The notes beneath the pieces are model-generated. The model had not been told where the DNA came from. It saw only the letters and a list, made by a program, of their open reading frames with translations, and made no database searches. A program made the translations under genes and the position numbers. From Sphingobacterium sp. UT-1RO-CII-1 (GTDB lineage Bacteria > Bacteroidota > Bacteroidia > Sphingobacteriales > Sphingobacteriaceae), in the NCBI RefSeq assembly GCF_026711005.1, contig NZ_JAPPVJ010000005.1:399167-463166 (forward strand): 64,000 bases of DNA. Direction: 5' to 3'. Below, one piece after another: positions 27,962-36,618 of this stretch; within the stretch, counting starts at the first letter, position 1; each line of letters opens with the position of its first letter.

Positions 27962-28313
27962 AGTTGCTAAATATTAAAAGCAGTAAATAATTTCATTTCT
28001 AGTTAGTGAATTTGAAAATTCAATATACAATTCAATGGTCAAGTAGAATGCCAAAATCAAAGAATAAGTATAATTTTCCATCAAAGCGTTACACTTCATC
28101 TTAAAAAAAAGAAAATCATACCCAAATGCAAAAAATCTTTAAAGATAAAAATCACTAATTAAAATTTGAATACCCTAAATTAAATCTTTATTTTGATTTC
28201 CTCGAATATTTTAATGCATATCCTTTATCTTTAAATTACAACTGTAGTTTTTGATTTATTGAGCTAAAAACACTATTATTAAGGACTAATACACCGTAAA
28301 AAAATATTTATAT
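27962..28313. other. Divergent intergenic region, sppA / HPt gene
   Basis: The 352-bp AT-rich region holds the two divergent promoters. I see no strong -7/-33 pair and no hairpin or gene. Confidence 0.3.
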
Positions 28314-28673
28314 ATGGAAGAAAATTTTCAAATTATACAACCCGCTCTTATCGCTGAAACCCTCATGCATAACGCAGAAATAATAAAACAGTTTATAGCA
28401 CTATATGAATCGCAGATACCTGTCGATTTTACTGCACTCGAGGAAGCTATTAAACAGGAGATACACACTGAAATAGCCAGCGCAACACATCATATTAAAC
28501 CAACGATGAGCTACATTGGTGCCATAACAATAAAAGAAAAGCTAGAACAACTAGAAGAACTCGCAAAAAACAACAGCGATATAATCACTATAAGGCAGCA
28601 CCATGAGCTCGTAAAAGATGACTATCATGTGCTAATCGAAGAAATTAGCAGGTATGCGAAGTCGCTTAACTAG
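28314..28673 (+). CDS. Histidine phosphotransfer (HPt) domain protein
   Basis: The 119-residue all-helical protein has the HPt signature around residue 59: THHIKPTMSYIG, matching the AHxLKGxxxxxG pattern with H59 as phosphate-accepting histidine. K62 and G69 fall at the expected spacings; the usual glycine after the lysine is replaced by P63. HPt proteins shuttle phosphate between response-regulator receiver domains in phosphorelays. No histidine kinase or response regulator gene is nearby, so the partners are unknown. Its stop overlaps that of convergent pssA by four bases. Confidence 0.7.
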   Translation: MEENFQIIQPALIAETLMHNAEIIKQFIALYESQIPVDFTALEEAIKQEIHTEIASATHHIKPTMSYIGAITIKEKLEQLEELAKNNSDIITIRQHHELVKDDYHVLIEEISRYAKSLN

Positions 28674-29350
28674 GACTTTTCAACAATAGCAAAATGCACC
28701 TTAGAAAGAAGCATATACAGCACCAAAATGACAGGAAAAGCTATGAATCCTAAAGAAACTAATAAGAGGATGCTAAGTAATAAAAATAAATACTTAAACT
28801 TATTCTCTCTCCAGGAAAGAGAAGATAATTTCATGCTGAACAAACTGATTTCGGAAACTAACAGATAGCTACCAACTAAGACAAGGCCTAGCAAAACAAA
28901 TTCATTATATACAAGAGCAGGATATTTCTCCCCGATAAAAGGCAAAGACATAACAACAAAAGTATGCATAGGTGTATTCAAGCCTATAAAGTCGGTGTTT
29001 TGCCTCTCATCTACATTAAATTTTGCTAAGCGTAAAGCCGAAAAAACAGTGACCACAAAACCTAGGTAAGGAAGGTAAGCGGAATCCGAGCTCTCTTTCA
29101 AAAGCATAAAAAATACAGCTCCGGGTAAAAAACCAAAACTAACCATATCTGCCAACGAATCGAGCTCCTTACCTATATTAGATTTAACATGCAGAGCCCG
29201 AGCTGCCATACCATCGAAAAAGTCAAATATACCGGAAGCCAAAACGCAATAAAAAGCAAATAAATAAGATCCTTCAAGGATAAATAAACCCCCCAAGCAT
29301 CCACTAAAAAGATTTAAACACGTTATAGCATTTGGAATATGTCTCTTCAT
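28670..29350 (-). CDS. pssA: CDP-diacylglycerol-serine O-phosphatidyltransferase
   Basis: The 226-residue membrane enzyme makes phosphatidylserine from CDP-diacylglycerol and serine, the route to phosphatidylethanolamine. The CDP-alcohol phosphatidyltransferase motif is complete: DFFDGMAAR, then G, then ELDSLAD. Several membrane helices follow. I start at the ATG at 29350 (MKRHIPNAITCLNL); a frame opening further upstream begins inside the rho terminator hairpin and is rejected. The gene follows rho on the same strand, 76 bases after its stop, with the terminator between. Confidence 0.93.
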   Translation of the reverse strand: MKRHIPNAITCLNLFSGCLGGLFILEGSYLFAFYCVLASGIFDFFDGMAARALHVKSNIGKELDSLADMVSFGFLPGAVFFMLLKESSDSAYLPYLGFVVTVFSALRLAKFNVDERQNTDFIGLNTPMHTFVVMSLPFIGEKYPALVYNEFVLLGLVLVGSYLLVSEISLFSMKLSSLSWRENKFKYLFLLLSILLLVSLGFIAFPVILVLYMLLSKVHFAIVEKS

Positions 29351-29367
29351 TTGTAAAGAATTTGTAT

Positions 29368-29401
29368 AAAAAAACCACCTCCTGAAATTCAAAAGGTGGT
29401 T
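29368..29401 (-). terminator. Intrinsic terminator of rho
   Basis: AACCACCT (29373-29380) and AGGTGGTT (29394-29401) pair around a 13-base loop, followed on the - strand by seven T. It separates rho from pssA, whose start is 18 bases further on. Confidence 0.8.
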
Positions 29402-29425
29402 CAAAAATATTAAATAAAGAGCAGA

Positions 29426-30916
29426 TTAGCCATTCATGCTGATCAAAAACTCTTCGTTGGATTTCGTTCCACGCATACGCGATAATAAAAACTCCATGGC
29501 TTCTGTTGAGTTCATGTCGGCTAAATGATTTCTCAAAACCCATAAACGCTGCAAAGCATCTCTATCCATCAACAAGTCGTCTCTACGTGTACTCGAAGCC
29601 GTCAAATCAATAGCTGGGAATATACGTTTATTAGATAGCTTACGATCAAGCTGCAACTCCATATTTCCAGTTCCTTTGAATTCCTCAAAAATAACTTCAT
29701 CCATTTTAGAACCGGTCTCTGTTAGAGCAGTGGCCAAAATGGTCAATGAACCACCGTTTTCAATGTTACGTGCCGCTCCAAAGAATCTTTTAGGTCTATG
29801 AAGAGCATTCGCATCTACCCCTCCTGACAATATCTTACCAGAAGCAGGAGCAACTGTGTTATAAGCACGCGCTAAGCGTGTAATAGAGTCTAATAGAATA
29901 ACTACATCGTGGCCACATTCAACCATACGTTTTGCCTTTTCTAGAACAATATTGGCAATTTTTACATGGCGCTCTGCAGGCTCATCAAATGTTGAGGAAA
30001 CGACTTCCGCACGAACATTTCTCGCCATATCTGTAACCTCCTCAGGACGTTCATCAATTAACAAAATAATAAGATAAACCTCAGGGTGGTTTTTAGCAAT
30101 AGCATTTGCTACCTCTTTTAACAAGTTTGTTTTTCCCGTTTTCGGTTGAGCTACGATAAGTCCACGTTGCCCTTTACCTATAGGTGTAAATAAATCCATA
30201 ATACGGGTAGAGAAGTTACCCATACCGAGATCTAAATTTAGCTTTTGATCTGGAAATAATGGAGTTAAATAATCAAAAGGTACACGGTCACGGATTTCGG
30301 CCGGATTTTGTCCGTTAATAGCTTCGACACGAACCAATGGAAAGTATTTCTCTCCTTCTTTTGGAGGACGTATAGAGCCTCTTACATTATCTCCCGTTTT
30401 AAGACCAAAAAGCTTAATCTGAGATTGAGAGACATAAATATCATCAGGAGAAGTCAAGTAGTTATAATCAGAAGAACGAAGAAAACCATAACCATCAGGC
30501 ATAATTTCCAACACCCCCTCATTAACAATCACATTATCAAAGTCTGTAGCTGCAACAGTTGTAGGGTTATCAACACGTCCTAAAACATTTGAATTATCAG
30601 GAGCATGATTCGCCGCTCCAGACTCTACCGTGTTTGAAGAAGACTCGACCTTTCTATCGTCGGCTCCAGGTCTCTTAACTACAGAGATTGGTTCTGTTTT
30701 GACAGTTCTTACACGTTTTCTTGGACGCTCAGCGCCCTCAGCATCATCTACTTTCTGTACTGCGGGTTCAGTCTCTTTAGTAGACTGCTTCGCTATGTCT
30801 GATATGCGATCAATCAATTCCTGCTTACGCAGTTTTTCTACATCGGCTATGCCTAATACTTTTGCAATCTCGCGTAACTCCGACACGAGCTTGGTATTTA
30901 GTTCATTAATATCCAT
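29426..30916 (-). CDS. rho: Transcription termination factor Rho
   Basis: The 496-residue protein has the Rho N-terminal helical domain (about 1-45), a charged linker (about 46-125), the RNA-binding cold-shock-like domain containing [13 protein letters not shown] (about 143-155), and the RecA-like ATPase with Walker A AQPKTGKT and [10 protein letters not shown]. Rho is the hexameric RNA helicase that ends transcription at Rho-dependent sites and restrains untranslated transcripts. The extra linker makes it longer than the E. coli protein (419 residues), as is common in this phylum. A long 638-bp leader region precedes it, leaving room for autoregulation. Confidence 0.97.
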   Translation of the reverse strand: MDINELNTKLVSELREIAKVLGIADVEKLRKQELIDRISDIAKQSTKETEPAVQKVDDAEGAERPRKRVRTVKTEPISVVKRPGADDRKVESSSNTVESGAANHAPDNSNVLGRVDNPTTVAATDFDNVIVNEGVLEIMPDGYGFLRSSDYNYLTSPDDIYVSQSQIKLFGLKTGDNVRGSIRPPKEGEKYFPLVRVEAINGQNPAEIRDRVPFDYLTPLFPDQKLNLDLGMGNFSTRIMDLFTPIGKGQRGLIVAQPKTGKTNLLKEVANAIAKNHPEVYLIILLIDERPEEVTDMARNVRAEVVSSTFDEPAERHVKIANIVLEKAKRMVECGHDVVILLDSITRLARAYNTVAPASGKILSGGVDANALHRPKRFFGAARNIENGGSLTILATALTETGSKMDEVIFEEFKGTGNMELQLDRKLSNKRIFPAIDLTASSTRRDDLLMDRDALQRLWVLRNHLADMNSTEAMEFLLSRMRGTKSNEEFLISMNG

Positions 30917-31554
30917 TAACTTGTTATTATGAGATATAGGATTTTACTAATTTTTGAATTCACCTGATTCTTTTCAGCAAATGCTACTATACTTAAGATA
31001 CACTAAAAAAATTTAAGCGAGGTGTTCGCTAACGATTTAAACTTTCCAAAACTTCTAAAGATGAATTTGAGAATCGGCACAAAAATAAGATAATATTTGT
31101 AACTTCAAAGAAGTTTTTAATAAAAAAATATTTAATACGTGACTATACGGTATTAACGGAACAATATAGAAAATGTTTTACGATAAACCAAGTTTATATT
31201 TATTTCATCCGTTTTCGTGACTGAAAAAGATGTGAAGAGGAATATATAATCAACTCATAAAAATTAGATCATAATTTAAACCAAGCAGGTACATTTCAAC
31301 AAAAAAACAGCTTCGAAATAGCAATGATATTGTACAAAATACACTAAGTGTTTAAAAAAAAGTCAAATTAAAAAAGCCCGTTTATAGCATCACAAAGCAG
31401 CTTTTCCCACTAAATCGCACTTTAATCAAAATTTGATCAGCATTTAAAAGCTTTTAAATTCTTGTTTTTAGAGAGAAAAATGTATTTTCGGAAAGATTAT
31501 ATGGTAAATAGGTAGAAAATAAACTAAAAAATAACACAATAAAACCAATATATA
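30917..31554. other. Divergent intergenic region, rho / BadF-type kinase
   Basis: No gene is seen in these 638 bp. It is very A+T rich. Two symmetric sites lie near the kinase: ATCAAA-A-TTTGAT at 31425-31437 and a perfect 18-bp palindrome at 31442-31459. The rho side is long enough for an untranslated leader, but I see no leader hairpin. Confidence 0.35.
31442..31459. promoter_or_regulatory. 18-bp perfect palindrome upstream of BadF-type kinase
   Basis: ATTTAAAAGCTTTTAAAT reads the same on both strands and lies about 95 bases before the kinase start. It could be an operator, but in DNA this rich in A+T a palindrome of this size can occur by chance. Confidence 0.25.
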
Positions 31555-32412
31555 ATGATCATCATTGCGGACGGAGGATCAACAAAAACAAACTGGTGTT
31601 TGTTGGATGATTCTAATAAAAAAATATATTTCAACACCGAAGGGTATAACCCGTACTTTGTTGACAGCGAATACATTGTCAACTCCTTAAAAAAAGGACT
31701 ACCCCACGACTTACCTTTTGACAAAATAACAGAGGTAAATTACTACGGAGCAGGCGTTCATAATGAAGATAAAGCTCAGATTGTCGAGGTTGCAATGAGT
31801 AAAGTTTTCCCAAATTCAAAAGTAGAAATTGGACATGATTTGTTAGCTGCTGCCCGTGCTTTATTGGGTGATAAACCTGGTTTTGCAGCTATCTTAGGAA
31901 CAGGAACTAACACCTGTATTTATGACGGTGATGTAATCACACATCATATAGACTCTGCGGCCTATATATTAGGTGATGAAGGCAGTGGAAGTTATATAGG
32001 CAAAAAGTTATTGACAGACTTCATACGTGGCTTAATGCCAGAAAATGTAGCGAAATCATTTTTTGATACCTATAAGTTGACACCAGACGAAATTATGGAC
32101 AACGTATACACAAAACCTTTAGCAAATAGATTTTGTGCAAGCTTCAGTAAGTTTGTCTATGACAACAACGTCAACATAGAATACACAAGAACTATCGTAG
32201 AAGATGCATTTGAAGCATTCTTTAAAAACCTAGTTAGCAATTACCCTGACTATCAAAAATATACTTTCAATTGCATTGGTTCGGTAGGATACAACTTCCG
32301 CAATGTACTGGAACATAAAGCAAGCCAATACGGCATGCAAGTAGGAAAAATACTAAGATCGCCTATTGATGATCTAGTTACTTTCCATATTAATAGATCT
32401 CAAAAAGCTTAA
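31555..32412 (+). CDS. BadF/BadG/BcrA-type ATPase, probable N-acetylglucosamine kinase
   Basis: The 285-residue protein has the actin/hexokinase-fold ATPase signatures of the BadF family: ADGGSTKTNW (5-14, phosphate 1), LGTGTNT in the middle (phosphate 2) and GDEGSGSYIG. Short single-domain members include N-acetylglucosamine and N-acetylmuramate kinases, so a role in amino-sugar recycling is likely, but the substrate is inference. A paralogue lies at 36619-37482 in the opposite direction. It is a single gene with a 22-bp-armed terminator. Confidence 0.8.
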   Translation: MIIIADGGSTKTNWCLLDDSNKKIYFNTEGYNPYFVDSEYIVNSLKKGLPHDLPFDKITEVNYYGAGVHNEDKAQIVEVAMSKVFPNSKVEIGHDLLAAARALLGDKPGFAAILGTGTNTCIYDGDVITHHIDSAAYILGDEGSGSYIGKKLLTDFIRGLMPENVAKSFFDTYKLTPDEIMDNVYTKPLANRFCASFSKFVYDNNVNIEYTRTIVEDAFEAFFKNLVSNYPDYQKYTFNCIGSVGYNFRNVLEHKASQYGMQVGKILRSPIDDLVTFHINRSQKA

Positions 32413-32457
32413 TAAAAGAAGAAGCCCCTAATAGTTATTAGGGGCTTCTTCTTTTAT
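32412..32457. terminator. Bidirectional terminator with 22-bp perfect arms
   Basis: The arms (32412-32433, 32436-32457) are fully complementary with only two bases between, so the real loop uses a few inner pairs. The core is GAAGCCCCTAATA / TATTAGGGGCTTC with A and T flanks. It overlaps the kinase stop and serves the convergent MBL gene. Confidence 0.9.
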
Positions 32458-32487
32458 AGACCTTTATTATTTCACTACAGCCAAATT

Positions 32488-33183
32488 TTACTTGCTTTCC
32501 AAAGTTAAAGACTCGCCTATATTTAGTAAATGTAAGTTCAGACCGGCTTTTGTAAATTTATCTACAGCATCTGTACGGTCAATTGCTATTGGAGGGAAAG
32601 TATCATAATGAACTCCTATAATATTTTTGCAATTAATTAACTTTGCAGCTTTGATCGCATCGGAAACGTCCATGGTATAATGTCCGCCAATAGGTAAAAA
32701 AGCCCAGTCAAGATTTAAATCCTCTAAAAGTTGCATCTCCTTTGTCAAAGCAGTATCTCCAGCAAAGTAAACCTTTTGCCCATCAACAGAGAACACATAT
32801 CCTACAGGTGCACCCGCATAATCTCCCTCAGGTGTACTATTCGTATGCAAAGCATAAACCATTTTAACCGTACCAAAAGACAGATTCAATGTACCTCCAA
32901 AATTTAGCTCTATAACCTTATCTTCAGCCACCCCTTGTCTACGTACCCAACTTGCCGTTTCTACAATAGCAACAACCTCTGCATTACTGTTTTTTTGTAT
33001 AACAGCCATATCAGCAACATGATCTTGATGACAATGGCTCAATAAAATATAGTCTGGTTTAATGGTATTTATGTCAATATCCTGGGCAGCACTATTATAA
33101 GTGATAAAAGGATCTAACAACACCTTACTTCCATTAAAGTTAATCTCAACACATGAGTGCCCATAAAAAGTAGTCTTTATCAT
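32488..33183 (-). CDS. Metal-dependent hydrolase, MBL fold (UPF0173 family)
   Basis: The 231-residue protein has the metallo-beta-lactamase fold. The metal-binding motif HCHQDH falls at residues 50-55 (H50, H52, D54, H55), after DPF at 24-26, with later ligands FAGDTAL and the final IGVHYDTFPPI. It belongs to the UPF0173 family, whose reaction is not established. YbaB lies 15 bases upstream on the same strand (33199), so the two genes are likely co-transcribed. Confidence 0.9.
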   Translation of the reverse strand: MIKTTFYGHSCVEINFNGSKVLLDPFITYNSAAQDIDINTIKPDYILLSHCHQDHVADMAVIQKNSNAEVVAIVETASWVRRQGVAEDKVIELNFGGTLNLSFGTVKMVYALHTNSTPEGDYAGAPVGYVFSVDGQKVYFAGDTALTKEMQLLEDLNLDWAFLPIGGHYTMDVSDAIKAAKLINCKNIIGVHYDTFPPIAIDRTDAVDKFTKAGLNLHLLNIGESLTLESK

Positions 33184-33198
33184 AGAAATTATCTGTTA

Positions 33199-33513
33199 TT
33201 ATTTATTAAATAAATTACCCAAACCCCCTAAGCCTCCTAACAAATCTTTAGACATAGCTTGCATCTCCGTCTGACTAACGCTATCAGCAGCTTCGATAGC
33301 CTTATTAACAGCAATAATTAAAAGTTCTGCAAGTTCCTCACGCTCTACATCCGCAAAGAAAGCTTCATCGATTAATATATCTTTTATTTCTTTATTACCC
33401 GATGCGATAACCTTAATCTTACCGGCCTCAACCTCACCCGAAACCGTAATATTATTTAAACGTTGCTTCACTTCCTCTGCCTTCTGCTGCGCAGCAAATA
33501 ATTTATCAAACAT
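33199..33513 (-). CDS. YbaB/EbfC-family nucleoid-associated protein
   Basis: The 104-residue protein matches YbaB/EbfC: an N-terminal helix (FDKLFAAQQKAEEVKQRL), a beta sheet (VSGEVEAGKIKVIASGNKE), a long helix and a glycine-rich tail (GGLGGLGNLF). Family members form dimers that bind DNA and shape the nucleoid. In many bacteria the gene sits beside recR/dnaX; here it precedes an MBL hydrolase gene, probably in one operon. Confidence 0.92.
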   Translation of the reverse strand: MFDKLFAAQQKAEEVKQRLNNITVSGEVEAGKIKVIASGNKEIKDILIDEAFFADVEREELAELLIIAVNKAIEAADSVSQTEMQAMSKDLLGGLGGLGNLFNK

Positions 33514-33638
33514 AATTCTTAACTTTTAAAATATAAACGCAATTTACAAAATACAGTCAAAAATAAGCTCATCCAAAAACATATCTATTAGGTTCTTTAC
33601 ATGAGCTTCATTACATTTGCTAAAAAAATGCCCGAAGC

Positions 33639-34136
33639 ATGTTAGATTTAAAATATTACGAGCGTATCCTCGAAAATCAAAAAAGAACAAACACTATAAA
33701 AGCGGAAATTTTAGAGGAAGAAATTGATATTATACTACACAAATTAAAGTTCATCGAGCAACAACAGCGCCCCTCAGTTCTTGTGCTCGATCAAAAAACA
33801 AACTTTAAGCCGAAAGCTGATGAAGCTATACGAAACATTATAGCAATAGCCGGAGGCAAACTGTTAACAAGCGAGCTAGATAACGAAGTAGATATTATAT
33901 TGATCCAGCAATCAGATGACTCACTTTACAGCGAAGTAATTAACATACTTCAAAACACTGCTTTCAAGGACAAGAATGCTATAAAAGCTAATAAAATTTA
34001 TATTATTCAAAAAGAAAACTTTGGAAAAGACCCCGAGGATTTTCTGGCTGATGTAGAAATTGCTGCCGAAACAATACAATCCAAATACTTTATTTTTGGA
34101 AGACAAGGTACAGATTGGGTACAATTTGAATTATAA
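33639..34136 (+). CDS. Cytoplasmic protein resembling a periplasmic metal-binding protein C-lobe
   Basis: The 165-residue protein has no signal peptide. Its second half follows the pattern of the C-lobe of helical-backbone metal receptors (BtuF/FhuD type): IAGGKLL, then VDIILIQ, a segment KANKIYIIQKENFGKDPEDF that takes the place of the usual 'val-tyr, arg-pro-gly' stretch, then AAETIQSKYF. I infer relatedness to that fold, but the N-lobe is missing and no ligand residues can be assigned. It is divergent from ybaB. A hairpin terminator shared with the convergent 332-residue gene overlaps its stop codon. Without the similarity it would be a hypothetical protein. Confidence 0.5.
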   Translation: MLDLKYYERILENQKRTNTIKAEILEEEIDIILHKLKFIEQQQRPSVLVLDQKTNFKPKADEAIRNIIAIAGGKLLTSELDNEVDIILIQQSDDSLYSEVINILQNTAFKDKNAIKANKIYIIQKENFGKDPEDFLADVEIAAETIQSKYFIFGRQGTDWVQFEL

Positions 34137-34167
34137 TAAAAGCGGGTTACCCGCTTTTATTATAATT
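34129..34167. terminator. Bidirectional terminator with 19-bp arms
   Basis: Perfect arms around a single central T (core AAAAGCGGGT / ACCCGCTTTT) extend into A/T-rich flanks and overlap the stop codon at 34134-34136. It serves two convergent genes. Confidence 0.88.
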
Positions 34168-34173
34168 CAGCAC

Positions 34174-35172
34174 TTAATTTAAAAATTTTTTGCGCAAAAC
34201 AACATACAGTTTTTCTACTGTTTGAGGTTTATCAGCCCAGTTATTCTTAAGCGCATAATTTGTTTGTAAAAAAGCATCGGCCTCTGCAAAAGATCTATAT
34301 CTATTTAAAAGCTCTATAGCTTCACTATAAGCTAATGAATAACCATTAAACAGATCTTTAATAAAAAGCAGTTTATCATTTAAATTAATAGAGGTCTTCA
34401 AGTCCAGATCAGCAGTTTTACTTTCAACCCGGTTGATTCCCAAACCGGCTTCAGTAGCAACTTTCCTTTGTTGCTGTAACATCTCATTCAAAGTAAGTGG
34501 TTTTGTCACTTTCTCTTCCTGAACTCCGGTATCCGAAATAACATTTACAGGCCTACTTTCCTCAACGATTTGCTGCACAACAGCTCTTTCTTCAACTATT
34601 TCTTCCTGTGCTTTCTCAAAATGAGGGACAGGCTCTTCATTCTTAATTTCTACATTTTCAGGAACAGTGTTCTTCTCAATATTCTCAACAACAGGCTGTT
34701 CTGCCTCAGAAAAATCAAACTCTGGTTTACCCTTGTTATCTGCTGGTGCTGTATAAGCTAAAGGAGGTTCTTGTGCAACAACATTAGGCTCTTCCTGGGC
34801 AGGCACAACGGGACTTTCATTAACAGCTTCCTCCTTTGCTTCAGCTACGCTTGAACTTACCGGCTCCTCCTCCCGATCTTTAACACGATTAATTGGCGGT
34901 GTAAAAAAGATAGCAGGATCAACCTTTTTTACAGGATCTTTCATCACATAGTCTTGTTTTTTGCTAGAAGAAGAATCACTTTGCTCACTAGTCAATCGCC
35001 GGTATGCTTCAAAGTGAGCTGACAAGTATTGAATATCAGCTTCCAGCATTAAGAAATCCTCAAATGCAAAGTCAGCAGGTGCATTTACAATAGTTTGATA
35101 ATCTGTATTTATACTTTCCAGTAACTCTCCAATCTTAGAAAGTACTTTTTCCTTGGCTTTTACCATTTTCAT
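34174..35172 (-). CDS. Conserved hypothetical protein with acidic linker
   Basis: The 332-residue protein has a helical N-terminal part (about 1-65), a low-complexity linker rich in E, P, V and A (about 90-225), and a well-formed helical C-terminal domain (about 240-332). That domain contains INLNDKLLFIKDLFNGYSL, a segment I associate with a conserved Bacteroidota hypothetical family, and ends VEKLYVVLRKKFLN. No catalytic or binding motif or membrane helix is visible. A second ATG two codons in (35166) could also be the start. A conserved promoter/leader module and a 7-codon ORF lie in front of it. Its function is unknown. Confidence 0.7.
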   Translation of the reverse strand: MKMVKAKEKVLSKIGELLESINTDYQTIVNAPADFAFEDFLMLEADIQYLSAHFEAYRRLTSEQSDSSSSKKQDYVMKDPVKKVDPAIFFTPPINRVKDREEEPVSSSVAEAKEEAVNESPVVPAQEEPNVVAQEPPLAYTAPADNKGKPEFDFSEAEQPVVENIEKNTVPENVEIKNEEPVPHFEKAQEEIVEERAVVQQIVEESRPVNVISDTGVQEEKVTKPLTLNEMLQQQRKVATEAGLGINRVESKTADLDLKTSINLNDKLLFIKDLFNGYSLAYSEAIELLNRYRSFAEADAFLQTNYALKNNWADKPQTVEKLYVVLRKKFLN

Positions 35173-35204
35173 CTATTAAAATTAAACTCGTGTTCACTCT
35201 ATCA

Positions 35205-35228
35205 CTACCACTCATTGTTAAAGTTCAT
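35205..35228 (-). CDS. Possible 7-residue leader ORF in front of the 332-residue gene
   Basis: An ATG at 35228 opens a frame of seven codons (MNFNNEW) and stops at 35205, 32 bases before the ATG of the next gene. The spacing from the upstream module core to this ATG is 25 bases, the same as between the module and the true start codon at 39928. This suggests that the module is built to place a start codon here. It may be a regulatory leader ORF or a coincidence. Confidence 0.3.
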   Translation of the reverse strand: MNFNNEW

Positions 35229-35301
35229 ATGTGTATAATCTATTTTTAGCGCTCATATGAAATACTCATAGCTATTTGTCCGTAGCTACACATGAGTATT
35301 T
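35229..35301 (-). promoter_or_regulatory. Promoter/leader module, copy 2, with hairpin
   Basis: The core at 35254-35277 (CATATGAAATACTCAT, then AG, then CTATTT) matches the copies before pgk and the outer-membrane protein gene, and the gene-side flank (TATTTTTA) matches too. An inverted repeat spans 35260-35301: AAATACTCAT and ATGAGTATTT flank AGCTA / TAGCT, leaving an 8-base loop and a 4-base bulge. The module is also in the region before tdk, but its order and spacing fit the - strand gene. Confidence 0.5.
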
Positions 35302-35450
35302 TACATTAAACAATCTGATAGCGAAAAGATTCTGATTTACACACAAAGCTACATATCAAATTTAATAATATAATTTCGATATTAGCAGAAAGGAGCACAA
35401 TATTTAACGATTGTTAACGCGTCGCCCTTTTAAAAATAAAAATAGATTTA

Positions 35451-36026
35451 ATGTTGTTTTCCGAACATAGTTTTATAAATAAAGACAATAATATAGGCAG
35501 TATAGAAGTCATCTGTGGATCGATGTTCTCTGGTAAAACAGAAGAACTTATTCGCCGAATGAAAAGAGCCCAGTTTGCCAAGTTAAAAACAGAGATATTT
35601 AAACCCAGTATTGATATTCGCTATGACAGTGAAGCTGTAGTTTCGCACGATAGCAACAGTATCCCTTCTACACCAGTCTCTCACTCCTCAGCAATTTTAT
35701 TATTAAGTGCTGAAACTAAAGTTGTCGGAATTGATGAGGCACAGTTCTTTGATAACGATTTGCCAAATACCTGCATTAAATTAGCTAACAAAGGAATTCG
35801 CGTGATTGTTGCCGGCCTAGATATGGACTTCAAAGGTCAACCTTTTGGCCCAATGCCCGCGCTGATGGCTATTGCCGAGCATGTCACAAAAGTGCATGCT
35901 GTCTGCATGCAGTGTGGAGCCCCTGCTAATTATTCCTTTCGAATAACAGCGCATAATGAGACTGTACTAATCGGTGAAAAAGACAATTATGAACCTCGCT
36001 GTCGAAGTTGTTTTTACACGAAATAA
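35451..36026 (+). CDS. tdk: Thymidine kinase
   Basis: The 191-residue type II thymidine kinase phosphorylates thymidine with ATP for DNA precursor salvage. Visible are the Walker A GSMFSGKT (23-30), the DEAQFF segment with the catalytic glutamate, and two CxxC zinc pairs (CMQC and CRSC) in the lasso domain near the C-terminus. The length is typical. It is divergent from the 332-residue gene and convergent with the glutathione peroxidase gene. Confidence 0.96.
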   Translation: MLFSEHSFINKDNNIGSIEVICGSMFSGKTEELIRRMKRAQFAKLKTEIFKPSIDIRYDSEAVVSHDSNSIPSTPVSHSSAILLLSAETKVVGIDEAQFFDNDLPNTCIKLANKGIRVIVAGLDMDFKGQPFGPMPALMAIAEHVTKVHAVCMQCGAPANYSFRITAHNETVLIGEKDNYEPRCRSCFYTK

Positions 36027-36084
36027 ATTTTAGAGCCTCAATAAACCGCATCCATGAAACAACTCGAGGGTGATAAATATCCTG

Positions 36085-36606
36085 CTATTTTTTCAGATAT
36101 TGAACAATTTCATCACTTAAAGGATTGACCTTAGAACGATATCGTTGAACAAGATTACCATCTTTATCGATCAAAAATTTCTCGAAGTTCCAGGCTATTT
36201 CTCCCGTAAACTCGGCTCCCTCCAGAGAAGTCAGGTATTTGAACAAAGGAGCAATATCTTCGCCCTTGACATCTACTTTTTCGGATAATAAAAATGTCAC
36301 CCCGTAATTTCGCTCACAAAACCCCTGTATTTCCTCATTCGAGCCCGGCTCTTGTGCTCCAAAATTATTTGCAGGAAACCCGATAATAACTAAGTCTTTA
36401 CCATACTGCTCATGCAAAGCCTGTAAATCTTTATACTGCCCCGTATAGCCACACTTAGAAGCAGTATTGACAATCAAAATATTTTTACCCTTAAAGTCTG
36501 CCATACTAATTTCTTCACCATCAATAGATGTAAAGCTAAAGTCGTATATAGAAGGGGCTGCACTAACCATAGCTGCTAACAATAAAATAGTATTTACGAA
36601 TATCAT
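36085..36606 (-). CDS. Glutathione peroxidase-family protein, exported
   Basis: The 173-residue protein has a short N-terminal signal peptide (about 1-17, ending VSAAP) and a thioredoxin-fold peroxidase domain. The active-site motif NTASKCGYT holds peroxidatic C52, and FPANNFGAQEPG and WNFEKFL supply the partner residues. The nucleophile is cysteine, not selenocysteine. It reduces peroxides, probably with thioredoxin-like donors, in the periplasm. It lies 12 bases downstream of the BadF-type kinase gene, so both are one transcript, although a functional link is not obvious. Confidence 0.9.
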   Translation of the reverse strand: MIFVNTILLLAAMVSAAPSIYDFSFTSIDGEEISMADFKGKNILIVNTASKCGYTGQYKDLQALHEQYGKDLVIIGFPANNFGAQEPGSNEEIQGFCERNYGVTFLLSEKVDVKGEDIAPLFKYLTSLEGAEFTGEIAWNFEKFLIDKDGNLVQRYRSKVNPLSDEIVQYLKK

Positions 36607-36618
36607 AATAATCTGTTT

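Noticed and set aside
29351..29404. Longer N-terminus of pssA
   Set aside because: The extension begins inside the rho terminator hairpin and adds residues unlike the family.
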